Positions 35,836-44,465 of a DNA stretch of 64,000 bases are shown piece after piece; within the stretch, counting starts at the first letter, position 1, and every line of letters starts with the position of its first letter. The notes beneath the pieces were generated by a model. That model ran no database searches. It was not told where the DNA came from and saw only the letters and a program-made list of their open reading frames with translations. Source of the stretch: Parasalinivibrio latis (GTDB lineage: Bacteria; Pseudomonadota; Gammaproteobacteria; Enterobacterales; Vibrionaceae); assembly GCF_036825535.1 (NCBI RefSeq), contig NZ_CP098812.1:2480001-2544000 (forward strand). The letters are read 5' to 3'. A program made the translations under genes and the position numbers.

Positions 35836-36459
35836 CTATACCATGGAGCGCAGGGCATCACGGATAAGCATTTCACTGCGCATATCCGGCTTGGCGACCG
35901 CTTTAACCGCTTTTTCAGCCTGCGCCTGTTTGTAGCCCAGTGCCACCAGCGCGCTGACGGCTTCTTCAACCGGGTCGCTGGTAACAACCGGTGCTGCCTC
36001 GCCCTGAGGGCGGTTAGCTGCATCTGCATGCGGAGTAAGCAGATCATAGCCACCCCAGCCTTTCAGGCGGTCACGCATTTCAATGACAAGGCGCTCTGCT
36101 GTTTTCTTACCCACACCCGGCAGCTTCACCAAGGTGGAAATGTCTTCACGCTCCACGCAGTCAACAAACTGAGTCGCGGTCATACCGGAAAGAATGGTCA
36201 GGCCAAGCTTGGGGCCAACGCCATTGGCTTTAATGACCTCACGGAACAGCGCTCGCTCTGTCTGTGTATTGAAGCCATAGAGCAACTGGGCATCTTCACG
36301 TACCACCATATGAGTGTAAACAATCGCTTCCTGACCGGTTTCCGGCAGTTCGTAGATACAGCTCATCGGCATGCTGACTTCGTAGCCAACACCGTGGACG
36401 TCAATCAGGACAAGAGGTGGTTGTTTTTCGATAAGGGTTCCGTGGAGGCGGCCAATCAC
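35836..36459 (-). CDS. ruvA: Holliday junction binding protein RuvA
   Basis: 207 residues. I set the start at GTG 36459 so that the protein begins 'MIGRLHGTLIEK', the invariant RuvA N-terminus, with GGGA about 8 bp upstream. The upstream in-frame ATG at 36540 would add 27 residues foreign to the family. The OB fold, two HhH motifs ('LVKLPGVGKKTAERLV'; 'GVGPKLGLTILSG') and the C-terminal RuvB-binding domain are present. Confidence 0.95.
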   Translation of the reverse strand: MIGRLHGTLIEKQPPLVLIDVHGVGYEVSMPMSCIYELPETGQEAIVYTHMVVREDAQLLYGFNTQTERALFREVIKANGVGPKLGLTILSGMTATQFVDCVEREDISTLVKLPGVGKKTAERLVIEMRDRLKGWGGYDLLTPHADAANRPQGEAAPVVTSDPVEEAVSALVALGYKQAQAEKAVKAVAKPDMRSEMLIRDALRSMV

Positions 36460-36555
36460 AATGGTTTTCCCATAATTTCTTCTGTTGGGCTTAGGATAAT
36501 GAACAACTGGATAAATATCCAGATCTAAGCAGAAACGCATGGGAGAAAAGAGAAC

Positions 36556-36595
36556 AAAGGCACAGAACCCGGGCTGGTTTCAGTGCCTCTTTTTA
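36556..36595 (-). terminator. Probable hairpin terminator after ruvC
   Basis: AGGCAC-AGAACC...GGTTTC-AGTGCCT interrupted stem between ruvC and ruvA. The T-tract is better on the plus strand than on the minus strand. Confidence 0.5.
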
Positions 36596-36617
36596 TCGAA
36601 TTATCGAGAATATTGCG

Positions 36618-37139
36618 TTAGCGGTAACGACCGCGCCGGGCACTTCTCGCCTGCCCGGCCATCGCCACCAGCGTGTTATTGGTGTGGGCATGGCATATCG
36701 CTACCGCCAGGCCATCAGCGGCATCTGCCTGCGGGGTCGCAGAGAGCTTGAGCATGCTGACAACCATGTGCTGTACCTGTGTTTTGTCTGCGCTGCCCTT
36801 GCCTACTACCGCCTGTTTAATCAATCTGGCGGCGTATTCGTAAACAGGAAGGTCGGCATTTACAGCAGCGACAATGGCACTGCCTCGTGCCTGACCCAGT
36901 TTCAGGGCGGAATCAGCATTGCGGGCCATAAAGACCTGTTCAATGGCAAAGGCATCCGGCTGGAACTGGGTAATGATTTCGCTGACCCCGGCATACACCT
37001 GTTTCAGGCGACTTGGCAGGTCTTCACACGATGTGCGGATACAGCCACTGCCGAGGTATTCAAGATGGCGTCCATTCTGGCGAATCACGCCATAACCGGT
37101 AATGCGCGAACCGGGGTCGATACCTAAAATTACGCTCAT
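36618..37139 (-). CDS. ruvC: Holliday junction resolvase RuvC
   Basis: 173-residue RNase H-fold endonuclease. Catalytic acids appear in 'GIDPGSRITGYGVI' (Asp7), 'AFAIEQVFMARN' (Glu about 66) and 'PQADAADGLAVAICHAH' (two Asp, about 138 and 141). It is 3 bp after yebC, in the conserved aspS-yebC-ruvC-ruvA-ruvB order. Confidence 0.96.
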   Translation of the reverse strand: MSVILGIDPGSRITGYGVIRQNGRHLEYLGSGCIRTSCEDLPSRLKQVYAGVSEIITQFQPDAFAIEQVFMARNADSALKLGQARGSAIVAAVNADLPVYEYAARLIKQAVVGKGSADKTQVQHMVVSMLKLSATPQADAADGLAVAICHAHTNNTLVAMAGQARSARRGRYR

Positions 37140-37142
37140 TCG

Positions 37143-37886
37143 TTAAAGCTGCGCCGCCACGTCGTCAGAGATATCACCGTTGTGGTATACCTCCTGAACA
37201 TCATCCAAATCTTCCAGAGCATCGATTAAGCGAAGCAGTTTCGGTGCGGTATCAATATCCAGCTCAGCCTGGGTTGACGGAACCAGTGTTACCTCTGCGT
37301 TGACTGACTCAAGTCCCGCGCTATCCAGCGCATCTTTCACCGCGCCGAAATCAGACGGTGTGGTATAGACATCAATGCTGCCATCATCATTGGTTTCAAC
37401 ATCATCGGCACCGGCTTCCAACGCCGCTTCCATCACAGTGTCTTCATCCAGACCTTCTGCGTAAGAAATCACGCCTTTCTTCTCGAAAAGATAGCCGACA
37501 GAACCATCGGTTCCCAGGTTGCCACCGGCTTTTGAGAACGCATGGCGAACACCACTGACTGTGCGGTTGCGGTTGTCGGTCAGGCATTCAACCATCACCG
37601 CTGTACCGCCGGGACCGTAACCTTCATAGATGACGGTTTCCATGTTTTCATCGCCCTCGCCACCTGCACCACGCTGGATTGCACGGTTGATGGTGTCGCG
37701 GGTCATATTATTTGACAACGCCTTGTCCACTGCGGCACGCAGGCGTGGGTTGGTTTCGGCTTCCGGGCCACCTGTTTTGGCTGCGACCACCAGCTCACGG
37801 ATCAGTTTGGTAAAAATCTTACCGCGCTTGGCATCCTGGGCCGCTTTACGGTGTTTGATGTTGGCCCATTTACTATGACCTGCCAT
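37143..37886 (-). CDS. yebC: YebC/PmpR family protein
   Basis: 247-residue YebC family protein, 'MAGHSKWANIKHRKAAQDAKRG' at the start and the acidic C-terminal domain. YebC family members have been described as DNA-binding regulators and, more recently, as translation factors that help at proline stretches. It lies between aspS and ruvC in the conserved order. Confidence 0.95.
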   Translation of the reverse strand: MAGHSKWANIKHRKAAQDAKRGKIFTKLIRELVVAAKTGGPEAETNPRLRAAVDKALSNNMTRDTINRAIQRGAGGEGDENMETVIYEGYGPGGTAVMVECLTDNRNRTVSGVRHAFSKAGGNLGTDGSVGYLFEKKGVISYAEGLDEDTVMEAALEAGADDVETNDDGSIDVYTTPSDFGAVKDALDSAGLESVNAEVTLVPSTQAELDIDTAPKLLRLIDALEDLDDVQEVYHNGDISDDVAAQL

Positions 37887-37949
37887 TATCTACTCCGTTA
37901 TTTGGTTGGAACCAGAACGGGAACGTTATTTCCCATTCCTCAGAAAAGA

Positions 37950-37976
37950 GTAAGCAGGCTTTCGCCTGCTTACCAA
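37950..37976 (-). terminator. Hairpin terminator after aspS
   Basis: GTAAGCAGG-CGAAAG-CCTGCTTAC on the minus strand, followed by TCTTTTCTG, 15 bp after the aspS stop and before yebC. It probably attenuates read-through. Confidence 0.65.
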
Positions 37977-37990
37977 TTTAGAAAGGAATC

Positions 37991-39769
37991 TTACTCTGCG
38001 TCTGCAGGTTTGGCGGCCTTCACGGCAATCGCCAGTTCTTCCAGTGCCGCTTCGTTGGCGATACTTGGTGCATCTGTCATCAGACACGCTGCTGCGGTTG
38101 TCTTAGGGAAGGCGATAACGTCACGGATGTTATCGGTGCCGCTCAGCAGCATAACCAGACGGTCCATACCGAACGCCAGGCCTGCATGTGGTGGGGTGCC
38201 GTACTTCAGGGCATCCAGCAGGAAGCCGAACTTCAGCTGCTGCTCTTCAGCGGAGATACCCAGAATATCGAACACTGCCGCCTGCATTTCCTGGTTGTGG
38301 ATACGAACAGAACCGCCACCCACTTCGTAACCGTTCAGAACCATGTCGTAAGCGTTAGAGTTTGCTGCAGCCGGGTTAGCTTTCAGCTCTTCTGCATTCA
38401 CGCCCAGTGGTGAAGTGAATGGGTGGTGCATTGCATGCAGGTTACCTTCGTCGTCTTCCTCAAACATTGGGAAGTCAACTACCCACAACGGTGCCCACTT
38501 GCTGGTGTCAGTCAGGCCCATGTCAGTACCCAGCTTCAGACGCAGTGCGCCCATCGCTTCAGTCACAACATTGCCACGGTCAGCACCGAACAGGATGATG
38601 TCACCGCTTTCAGCACCGGTACGATCCAGGATGCCGTTGATAACATCTTCATTCAGGAATTTGGCAACCGGAGACTGGATACCTTCCATGCCTGCTGCGC
38701 GGTCATTAACCTTCATCCATGCCAGACCCTTGGCACCGTAGATACCAACGAACTTGGTGTAGTCGTCAATTTGCTTACGAGAAAGCTCTGCACCACCCGG
38801 TACACGGATAACAGCGACACGGCCTTTGGCATCATTAGCCGGGCCAGAGAATACCTTGAACTCAACGTCTTTCAGAAGATCAGCAACATCTACCAGTTCC
38901 AGCGGGTTACGCAGGTCCGGCTTGTCTGAACCGAAGCGGCGCATCGCTTCTGAATAAGGCATAACAGGGAAGTTGCCCAGGTCAACGTTCAGCAGTTCCT
39001 GCCACATTTCGCGGATCATTTTTTCGGTGATCGCACGTACCTGATCAGCTGTCAGGAATGAGGTTTCGATATCGATCTGAGTGAATTCAGGCTGACGGTC
39101 TGCACGCAGGTCTTCGTCACGGAAACACTTAACGATCTGGTAGTAGCGGTCAAAACCGGACATCATCAGCAGCTGCTTGAACAGCTGTGGCGACTGAGGC
39201 AGAGCATAGAAGCTGCCTTTGTGAACACGGCTTGGTACCAGGTAGTCACGGGCACCTTCTGGGGTAGCCTTGGTCAGTACCGGTGTTTCGATATCCAGGA
39301 AGCCATTGTTGTCGAGGTAACGGCGAACAAAGCTGGTCGCACGGGCACGCAGTTTCATGCGCTCCGCCATTTCAGGGCGACGCAGGTCCAGGTAACGGTA
39401 CTTCAGACGTAGTTCTTCAGTATTGTTCTGGTTGAAGTCCAGTGGCAGAGGCTGGGCACGGTTGATGATTTCCAGGCCGGTAGCCAGTACTTCAACCGCA
39501 CCGGTTGCCATATCTTTGTTAATCTGGCTTTCAGGACGCTCACGAACTTCACCGGTGATACGGATGCAGAATTCGTTACGCAGCTGGTTAGCCACCTCAA
39601 AGATATCCTTCATATCCGGGTCAACAACAACCTGCACGATACCTTCACGGTCACGCATGTCGATGAAGATCAGGCCGCCGAGATCACGACGACGATTAAC
39701 CCAGCCACAAAGTTCTACAGTTTGTCCCGCCAGGGACGGATTCAGGTGACCACAATAATGGGTGCGCAT
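37991..39769 (-). CDS. aspS: Aspartyl-tRNA synthetase
   Basis: 592-residue class IIb synthetase. The OB-fold anticodon domain (about 1-105) begins 'MRTHYCGHLNPSLAGQTVEL'. The catalytic core has motif 2 'FRDEDLRADRQPEFTQIDIE' (about 216-235), the bacterial GAD insertion (about 280-420) and motif 3 'GLAFGMDRLVMLL'. The start is taken at ATG 39769 to match the family. A TTG two codons upstream is less likely. Confidence 0.97.
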   Translation of the reverse strand: MRTHYCGHLNPSLAGQTVELCGWVNRRRDLGGLIFIDMRDREGIVQVVVDPDMKDIFEVANQLRNEFCIRITGEVRERPESQINKDMATGAVEVLATGLEIINRAQPLPLDFNQNNTEELRLKYRYLDLRRPEMAERMKLRARATSFVRRYLDNNGFLDIETPVLTKATPEGARDYLVPSRVHKGSFYALPQSPQLFKQLLMMSGFDRYYQIVKCFRDEDLRADRQPEFTQIDIETSFLTADQVRAITEKMIREMWQELLNVDLGNFPVMPYSEAMRRFGSDKPDLRNPLELVDVADLLKDVEFKVFSGPANDAKGRVAVIRVPGGAELSRKQIDDYTKFVGIYGAKGLAWMKVNDRAAGMEGIQSPVAKFLNEDVINGILDRTGAESGDIILFGADRGNVVTEAMGALRLKLGTDMGLTDTSKWAPLWVVDFPMFEEDDEGNLHAMHHPFTSPLGVNAEELKANPAAANSNAYDMVLNGYEVGGGSVRIHNQEMQAAVFDILGISAEEQQLKFGFLLDALKYGTPPHAGLAFGMDRLVMLLSGTDNIRDVIAFPKTTAAACLMTDAPSIANEAALEELAIAVKAAKPADAE

Positions 39770-40088
39770 AACCAATTCCCGCTCTTATTACTTATCCTGA
39801 GTGCGCCAAGGGCGCGTCCTCACTAAACTGTCTGGAAAGAAAGGCTGGACAGCCTTTCCTGGGCAACGGACAGGTACATCCACTGCCTTCTATTCATTTG
39901 CTCGCAAAAGATGGGGCATTATAAAGGAAAACCGACGGGGTTGGTAAACCATCCGGGTGATTTCCGGCCAAATAAGCACCATACTGACTCAAGTATCCTA
40001 ATCACGCGTCCTGCGCTTTACCAGTGGATTGTCATTCTCCCTGATAAAACGGTATCTTGGGTGCCATTGTGTTTAACAGGATGGTAAC
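39770..40088. other. Intergenic region aspS / DUF72 gene
   Basis: 319 bp between divergent genes. It has a short inverted repeat GAAAGGCTG-GA-CAGCCTTTC at 39839-39858, about 80 bp upstream of aspS, possibly a leader hairpin. Nothing else is supportable. Confidence 0.4.
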
Positions 40089-41009
40089 GTGACCACCTCT
40101 TCCTCAGAGCATTTTCCTGCAAACGAAAACCGGCTTGCCAATTCTCAGAACCCACTAATTCGGCTCGGGCTTACCCAATGGTCACATAATGCCTGGCAGC
40201 GGAAATTCTACCCCAAAGGATGCCCGTCCGGGGACCGGCTCGCACGCTATGCAGAGGTGTTCAACACCGTCGAGGGAAATACCACTTTCTATGCCAGCCC
40301 ATCACCGGAAACCGTACAACGTTGGCACCAGGCAACACCTGACCATTTTCGTTTTACCTTCAAATTCCCGCGCCAGATAACCCACGACTTCCAGCTGTCA
40401 AACTGCCGGGATGTTGTCAGCGAGTTCATTCACCTGTTAAAACCCCTGCATGAAAAAACGGCGCTGTGGAAAATCCAACTTCCTTCTACTTTTGGCCCGG
40501 AGTCCCTGGGCTCACTGGCGCAGTTCATCCGCGCTTTGCCTGAACATTGCCACGCAGGTGTGGAAGTCAGGCATCCGGCATTTTTTGCCAAAGGAGAAGC
40601 TGAGCGTGCGCTTAACCGGCTGCTTATCGAAACCCAATCCGACCGGATCATTATGGACAGCAGGCCGGTTTTTTCTGCAGAGCCCAATACGGCAGCTGTC
40701 ATTGATGCCCAGCAGAAAAAGCCCAAGGTTCCGGTTCATGCCATTGCGACATCCAACTCGCCGATGGTCCGTTTCATCGGGCATCCAGACATCGAAGCAA
40801 ATGATGCATTCTTTGAGCCCTGGCTTGCCAAAATCCCGGCCTGGTTGGCTGAGGGCAAAACACCTTATCTGATGATTCACACTCCTGATAACGACTTAGC
40901 ACCGGAGCTCGCAGAAAGGCTTTACAAAAAGGTATCGGATAAGCTGGGACTTCCGAAGCTGGGAGATTTACGTCCGGCAGATAACAGCCCACAGTTTTCC
41001 CTATTGTAA
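40089..41009 (+). CDS. DUF72 (YecE) family protein
   Basis: 306-residue TIM-barrel DUF72 protein: 'IRLGLTQWSHNAWQRKFYPK' near the N-terminus, 'FNTVEGNTTFYASPSPETVQRW', and 'KFPRQITHD'. The family is widespread and its biochemical role is unknown. The start is GTG, with an AGGATGG-like ribosome site upstream. It is monocistronic. Confidence 0.87.
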   Translation: MTTSSSEHFPANENRLANSQNPLIRLGLTQWSHNAWQRKFYPKGCPSGDRLARYAEVFNTVEGNTTFYASPSPETVQRWHQATPDHFRFTFKFPRQITHDFQLSNCRDVVSEFIHLLKPLHEKTALWKIQLPSTFGPESLGSLAQFIRALPEHCHAGVEVRHPAFFAKGEAERALNRLLIETQSDRIIMDSRPVFSAEPNTAAVIDAQQKKPKVPVHAIATSNSPMVRFIGHPDIEANDAFFEPWLAKIPAWLAEGKTPYLMIHTPDNDLAPELAERLYKKVSDKLGLPKLGDLRPADNSPQFSLL

Positions 41010-41203
41010 CCGCTTGGATATTGTAACCGCTGGAAATACCGGTCCGTACTTGCATGTCATGTGCCTGAATCAAGCGAGAAACCTTTAGGATTACTCAACG
41101 CAGAGACAATGCATAAAAAGCGAGTCAGCTATGCTTAAAGGTGGCGCGTTTTGGCGTCAAGACAACTATCCTCCCATCAAACACGGATAAATCAGGAGTC
41201 GCT

Positions 41204-41446
41204 ATGCAAGGTGAAAACCACGCACTGGTTTATGAATTCCCAGAGTACAAGGACAAGATCCTGGCACTAAAGGAATCTGATACAGATTTTCAGGAACAGG
41301 CAAAGGAATACCACAAGCTGGACCATAAAATCCGCGGTCTGGAAAGTGCCAACATCCCCACCGACGACCAGCATTTTAACGAACTCCGCCTCCGACGAGC
41401 CCAACTTAAAGATGCAATACATGAGCGTTTGAAAAACGGCGCGTAA
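41204..41446 (+). CDS. DUF465 (YdcH) family small protein
   Basis: 80-residue helical-hairpin protein with 'YHKLDHKIRGLES' and 'ELRLRRAQLKDAIHERL', the DUF465/YdcH signature. An AGGAG sequence lies 8 bp before ATG 41204, which argues against the longer upstream frame. Function is unknown. Confidence 0.85.
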   Translation: MQGENHALVYEFPEYKDKILALKESDTDFQEQAKEYHKLDHKIRGLESANIPTDDQHFNELRLRRAQLKDAIHERLKNGA

Positions 41447-41765
41447 CGCAAAAAAGATTGTCATTCTCGCGAAGGCGCTAATTCAGTGTGGTTGTTTTGT
41501 CGAACGATCTCACCAACCGAGACAAAATCATGAAGTCGCTGGTGCACGCCTTCGCTGAGGTAACGTCATTTCTTTGTATTCAGGTACCTTGCCTTTCCCT
41601 CACTTCATCTTGTACTGCCAATAAAAGGGTAAGAGACAAACCCCCTCATTTTTTCTACAATACGCGGCTTTTCGGGGTAATGGACAGCCCGGTAAACTGA
41701 TATTGATGCAGGACAGCCACAGACGATGGTGGCTCCCCGCCCAGATGAACTAGAGGCCTCGCCGC
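41447..41765. other. Intergenic region upstream of cmoA
   Basis: 319 bp without a credible gene. A TACAAT hexamer at 41656-41661 could be the -10 element of the cmoAB promoter, but no clear -35 is seen. Confidence 0.35.
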
Positions 41766-42494
41766 ATGGCTAACCGTGATAACATTTTCGCCGCCCCCAT
41801 TGAGAAACTGGGCGACTTTACATTTGACGCTAATGTAGCGGAAGTTTTTCCGGATATGATCCAGCGCTCCGTACCCGGTTACAGCAACATTGTTTCCGCC
41901 ATTGGTATGCTGGCCAAACGCTTTGCCAAACCTCACACCCAGCTCTACGATTTGGGTTGCTCCCTGGGTGCATCCACGCTTTCCATGCGCCGTAATATTG
42001 AAGCTGAAGGCTGCAAAATCATTTCTGTAGACAACTCACCGGCCATGGTGGAGCGCTGCAACCTGATGGTTCACGCTTACAAAAGTGATACCGACGTGGA
42101 AGTTCTCGAAGCGGATATCCGCGACATCGCCATCGAAAATGCGTCGGTTGTGGTATTAAACTTCACCCTGCAGTTTCTGCCGCCGGTTGACCGCCAGACC
42201 CTGCTTGAGCGTATATATGAAGGCCTTGTACCCGGTGGCATCCTGATCCTGTCAGAGAAATATACCTTTACCGACGAACGTGCCAACGAACTGCTGATTG
42301 ATCTCCACCACGACTTCAAGCGAGCTAACGGTTACAGCGAGCTGGAAATCAGCCAAAAGCGCAGTGCGCTGGAAAACGTGATGCGTCCGGACAGCATTGA
42401 AGAACACCGCCAACGCCTTCGTGACCTCGGTTTTACCAGCGTTGAAAAGTGGTTCCAGTGTTTTAACTTCGGTTCTATGTTTGCCATTAAGTAA
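41766..42494 (+). CDS. cmoA: Carboxy-SAM synthase CmoA
   Basis: 242-residue class I methyltransferase-fold enzyme converting SAM and prephenate to carboxy-SAM, used to make 5-oxyacetyluridine at tRNA wobble position 34. The SAM motif 'LYDLGCSLGASTLSMRR' is at about 59-75. It is immediately upstream of cmoB (20 bp), forming a two-gene operon. Confidence 0.96.
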   Translation: MANRDNIFAAPIEKLGDFTFDANVAEVFPDMIQRSVPGYSNIVSAIGMLAKRFAKPHTQLYDLGCSLGASTLSMRRNIEAEGCKIISVDNSPAMVERCNLMVHAYKSDTDVEVLEADIRDIAIENASVVVLNFTLQFLPPVDRQTLLERIYEGLVPGGILILSEKYTFTDERANELLIDLHHDFKRANGYSELEISQKRSALENVMRPDSIEEHRQRLRDLGFTSVEKWFQCFNFGSMFAIK

Positions 42495-42514
42495 GACAGG
42501 GTGTAATCCGTAAC

Positions 42515-43486
42515 ATGTTCGATTTTTCAACTTTCTATCAAATCATTGCCAAAAACCGCCTGTCTTCATGGCTGAATGTCCTGCCTGCCCAGCTTGCAGA
42601 ATGGAATACCCTGCCACACGGTGACATGAACAAATGGCTGAAGGCTGTGCGCAAGATGCCAACTGACCTTCCGGTCGATGTCGATATCAAAGACAGCGTT
42701 ACCATTAAAGCGTCAGAGCCGCTCGAGCCGGGTATGGAATCCAAGATTGCCTCCCTGCTGAAATTCCTCTGCCCCTGGCGTAAAGGCCCGTATTTTATCC
42801 ATGGCACCCATGTCGATACAGAATGGCGCTCCGACTGGAAATGGGATCGCGTCCTTCCACACATTTCACCACTGAAAGATCGCTATGTGTTGGATGTAGG
42901 CTGTGGCAGCGGCTACCACATGTGGCGCATGCTGGGTGAAGGGGCAAAGTTTGTCGTGGGTATCGACCCTGTTCCCCTTTTCCTCTGCCAGTTCCATGCA
43001 GTAAAAACCCTGATGGGCGGAAATGACAACATCCATTTCATTCCCTCAGGTATTGAAAAACTGCCGGAACTGAAGGCCTTTGACACCGTTTTCAGCATGG
43101 GTGTGCTGTATCACCGCAAGTCCCCACTTGATCATTTGACCCAGTTAAAGAGTCAACTGCGCAAAGGGGGTGAACTGGTGCTGGAAACCCTTGTCGTGGA
43201 TGGTGATGAAAATACGGTACTGGTGCCGGTTGGCCGCTACGCCCAAATGAGAAATGTTTACTTTTTCCCATCTTCTGCTGCCCTGAAAGTGTGGCTGGAG
43301 AATGTCGGTTTTGAAGATGTACGCATCGTCGATGAAGGTTACACAACGGTTGAAGAACAACGCTCTACTGAATGGATGACCAACGAATCGCTTTCTGATT
43401 TTCTTGATCCAAACGATCCCACAAAAACCGCTGAGGGATATCCCGCACCAAAACGCGCTGTTTTGATCGCCGTCAATCCTGACTGA
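42515..43486 (+). CDS. cmoB: tRNA U34 carboxymethyltransferase CmoB
   Basis: 323 residues. The N-terminal helical region is followed by a Rossmann domain with 'YVLDVGCGSGYHMWRMLGEG' at about 126-145, and 'DTVFSMGVLYHRKSPLDHL'. It transfers the carboxymethyl group from carboxy-SAM to 5-hydroxyuridine in tRNA. A terminator follows. Confidence 0.96.
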   Translation: MFDFSTFYQIIAKNRLSSWLNVLPAQLAEWNTLPHGDMNKWLKAVRKMPTDLPVDVDIKDSVTIKASEPLEPGMESKIASLLKFLCPWRKGPYFIHGTHVDTEWRSDWKWDRVLPHISPLKDRYVLDVGCGSGYHMWRMLGEGAKFVVGIDPVPLFLCQFHAVKTLMGGNDNIHFIPSGIEKLPELKAFDTVFSMGVLYHRKSPLDHLTQLKSQLRKGGELVLETLVVDGDENTVLVPVGRYAQMRNVYFFPSSAALKVWLENVGFEDVRIVDEGYTTVEEQRSTEWMTNESLSDFLDPNDPTKTAEGYPAPKRAVLIAVNPD

Positions 43487-43512
43487 TTCAATATTGACCT
43501 AATCATGACATC

Positions 43513-43537
43513 GGGCGCTTTAAGCGCCCTTTGTTTC
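43513..43537 (+). terminator. Rho-independent terminator of cmoAB
   Basis: GGGCGC-TTTAA-GCGCCC followed by TTTGTTT. Confidence 0.8.
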
Positions 43538-43649
43538 AATATAAAATGCCCGCCTGCTTAAAACGCCCAGCAAAATTTCTTTATTTTTCAGTTGCTTTAA
43601 CGCCTGAAATTTAACATACAATTTACAAAGAGACGCACCGGAGCCTTTG

Positions 43650-44465
43650 ATGTCTTTCCGTCACATTTTGCCCATTGCCGTTGCGGTTTCCCTGTCAGGC
43701 TGCAGCCTGACTACCAGTGAACAGCATCAGCAGACACTGGCCGCTATTGAGAAACTGGACACCAGTATTAATACCCGAGTTGTCCAGTTGGAAGACTCTC
43801 TGCAACAACAAAAACAACAAATTACGCAACTTGAGTTCCGCCTCTCATCCCTCTCCCAAAACCTGGAAAAAATGCGCCAGGATCACGCTAAAATCCCGAC
43901 CGCTGCTGAAACCCGAACCATCGTAAAAGAGCGCCTGGTTCCGATGCCCGTTCACGGAAACAAAGCCATTCTCGGCCAGCAGGAATGGGTTTGGATCGAC
44001 AAAGTGAAATCCAACTTCCGTGCCCGTGTAGATACTGGCGCAGCAACGTCATCCCTCAATGCTGTTGACCTGCAGGAATTTGAACGCGACGGCAAAAAGT
44101 GGGTGCGTTTCAGCCTGGCTCATGATGAAAACGAAGCCAAGGAACAGCAGCTTTCAGTTGAAGCCCCGGTTGCACGTTGGGTACGTATCCGTCAGTCATC
44201 ACTTGATGAAGCGGTACGTCGTCCGGTCGTCGAGCTTTGGGTTCGCGTGGGCAACCTCCACGAAAAAGCACAGTTCACCCTCACCGACCGTTCACAAATG
44301 GATTTCCCTGTCCTGCTTGGCCGTGAGTTCTTCAAAGACATCGCAGTAGTCGATGTCAGTAAGGAATACACCCACGACAGGCATCAAGACAAAACTGCAG
44401 AGGCCGCCACCACAACTGCCCCTAAACAGGCCGACGTTAAAAAGCAGGACAAGGTGAACTCATGA
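43650..44465 (+). CDS. Retropepsin-like (RimB/COG4067) protease, putative lipoprotein
   Basis: 271 residues from ATG 43650 (GGAG 6 bp upstream). A hydrophobic signal with lipobox 'SLSGCS' (Cys about 18) is followed by a coiled coil (about 25-85). The COG4067 domain (about 105-235) carries the aspartic-protease motif 'VDTGAATSSLNA' and 'FPVLLGREFFKD'. Databases often call the family 'ATP-dependent zinc protease', but the DTG motif indicates a retropepsin fold. It is the first gene of a three-gene operon and overlaps the next start (ATGA). Confidence 0.82.
   Translation: MSFRHILPIAVAVSLSGCSLTTSEQHQQTLAAIEKLDTSINTRVVQLEDSLQQQKQQITQLEFRLSSLSQNLEKMRQDHAKIPTAAETRTIVKERLVPMPVHGNKAILGQQEWVWIDKVKSNFRARVDTGAATSSLNAVDLQEFERDGKKWVRFSLAHDENEAKEQQLSVEAPVARWVRIRQSSLDEAVRRPVVELWVRVGNLHEKAQFTLTDRSQMDFPVLLGREFFKDIAVVDVSKEYTHDRHQDKTAEAATTTAPKQADVKKQDKVNS

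Noticed and set aside
35752..36528. 258-residue plus-strand ORF
   Set aside because: Antisense to ruvA and the end of ruvB. Both real genes are fully supported by family motifs.
36460..36540. 27-codon N-terminal extension of RuvA
   Set aside because: RuvA proteins begin at MIGRLxG, which here is encoded from GTG 36459.
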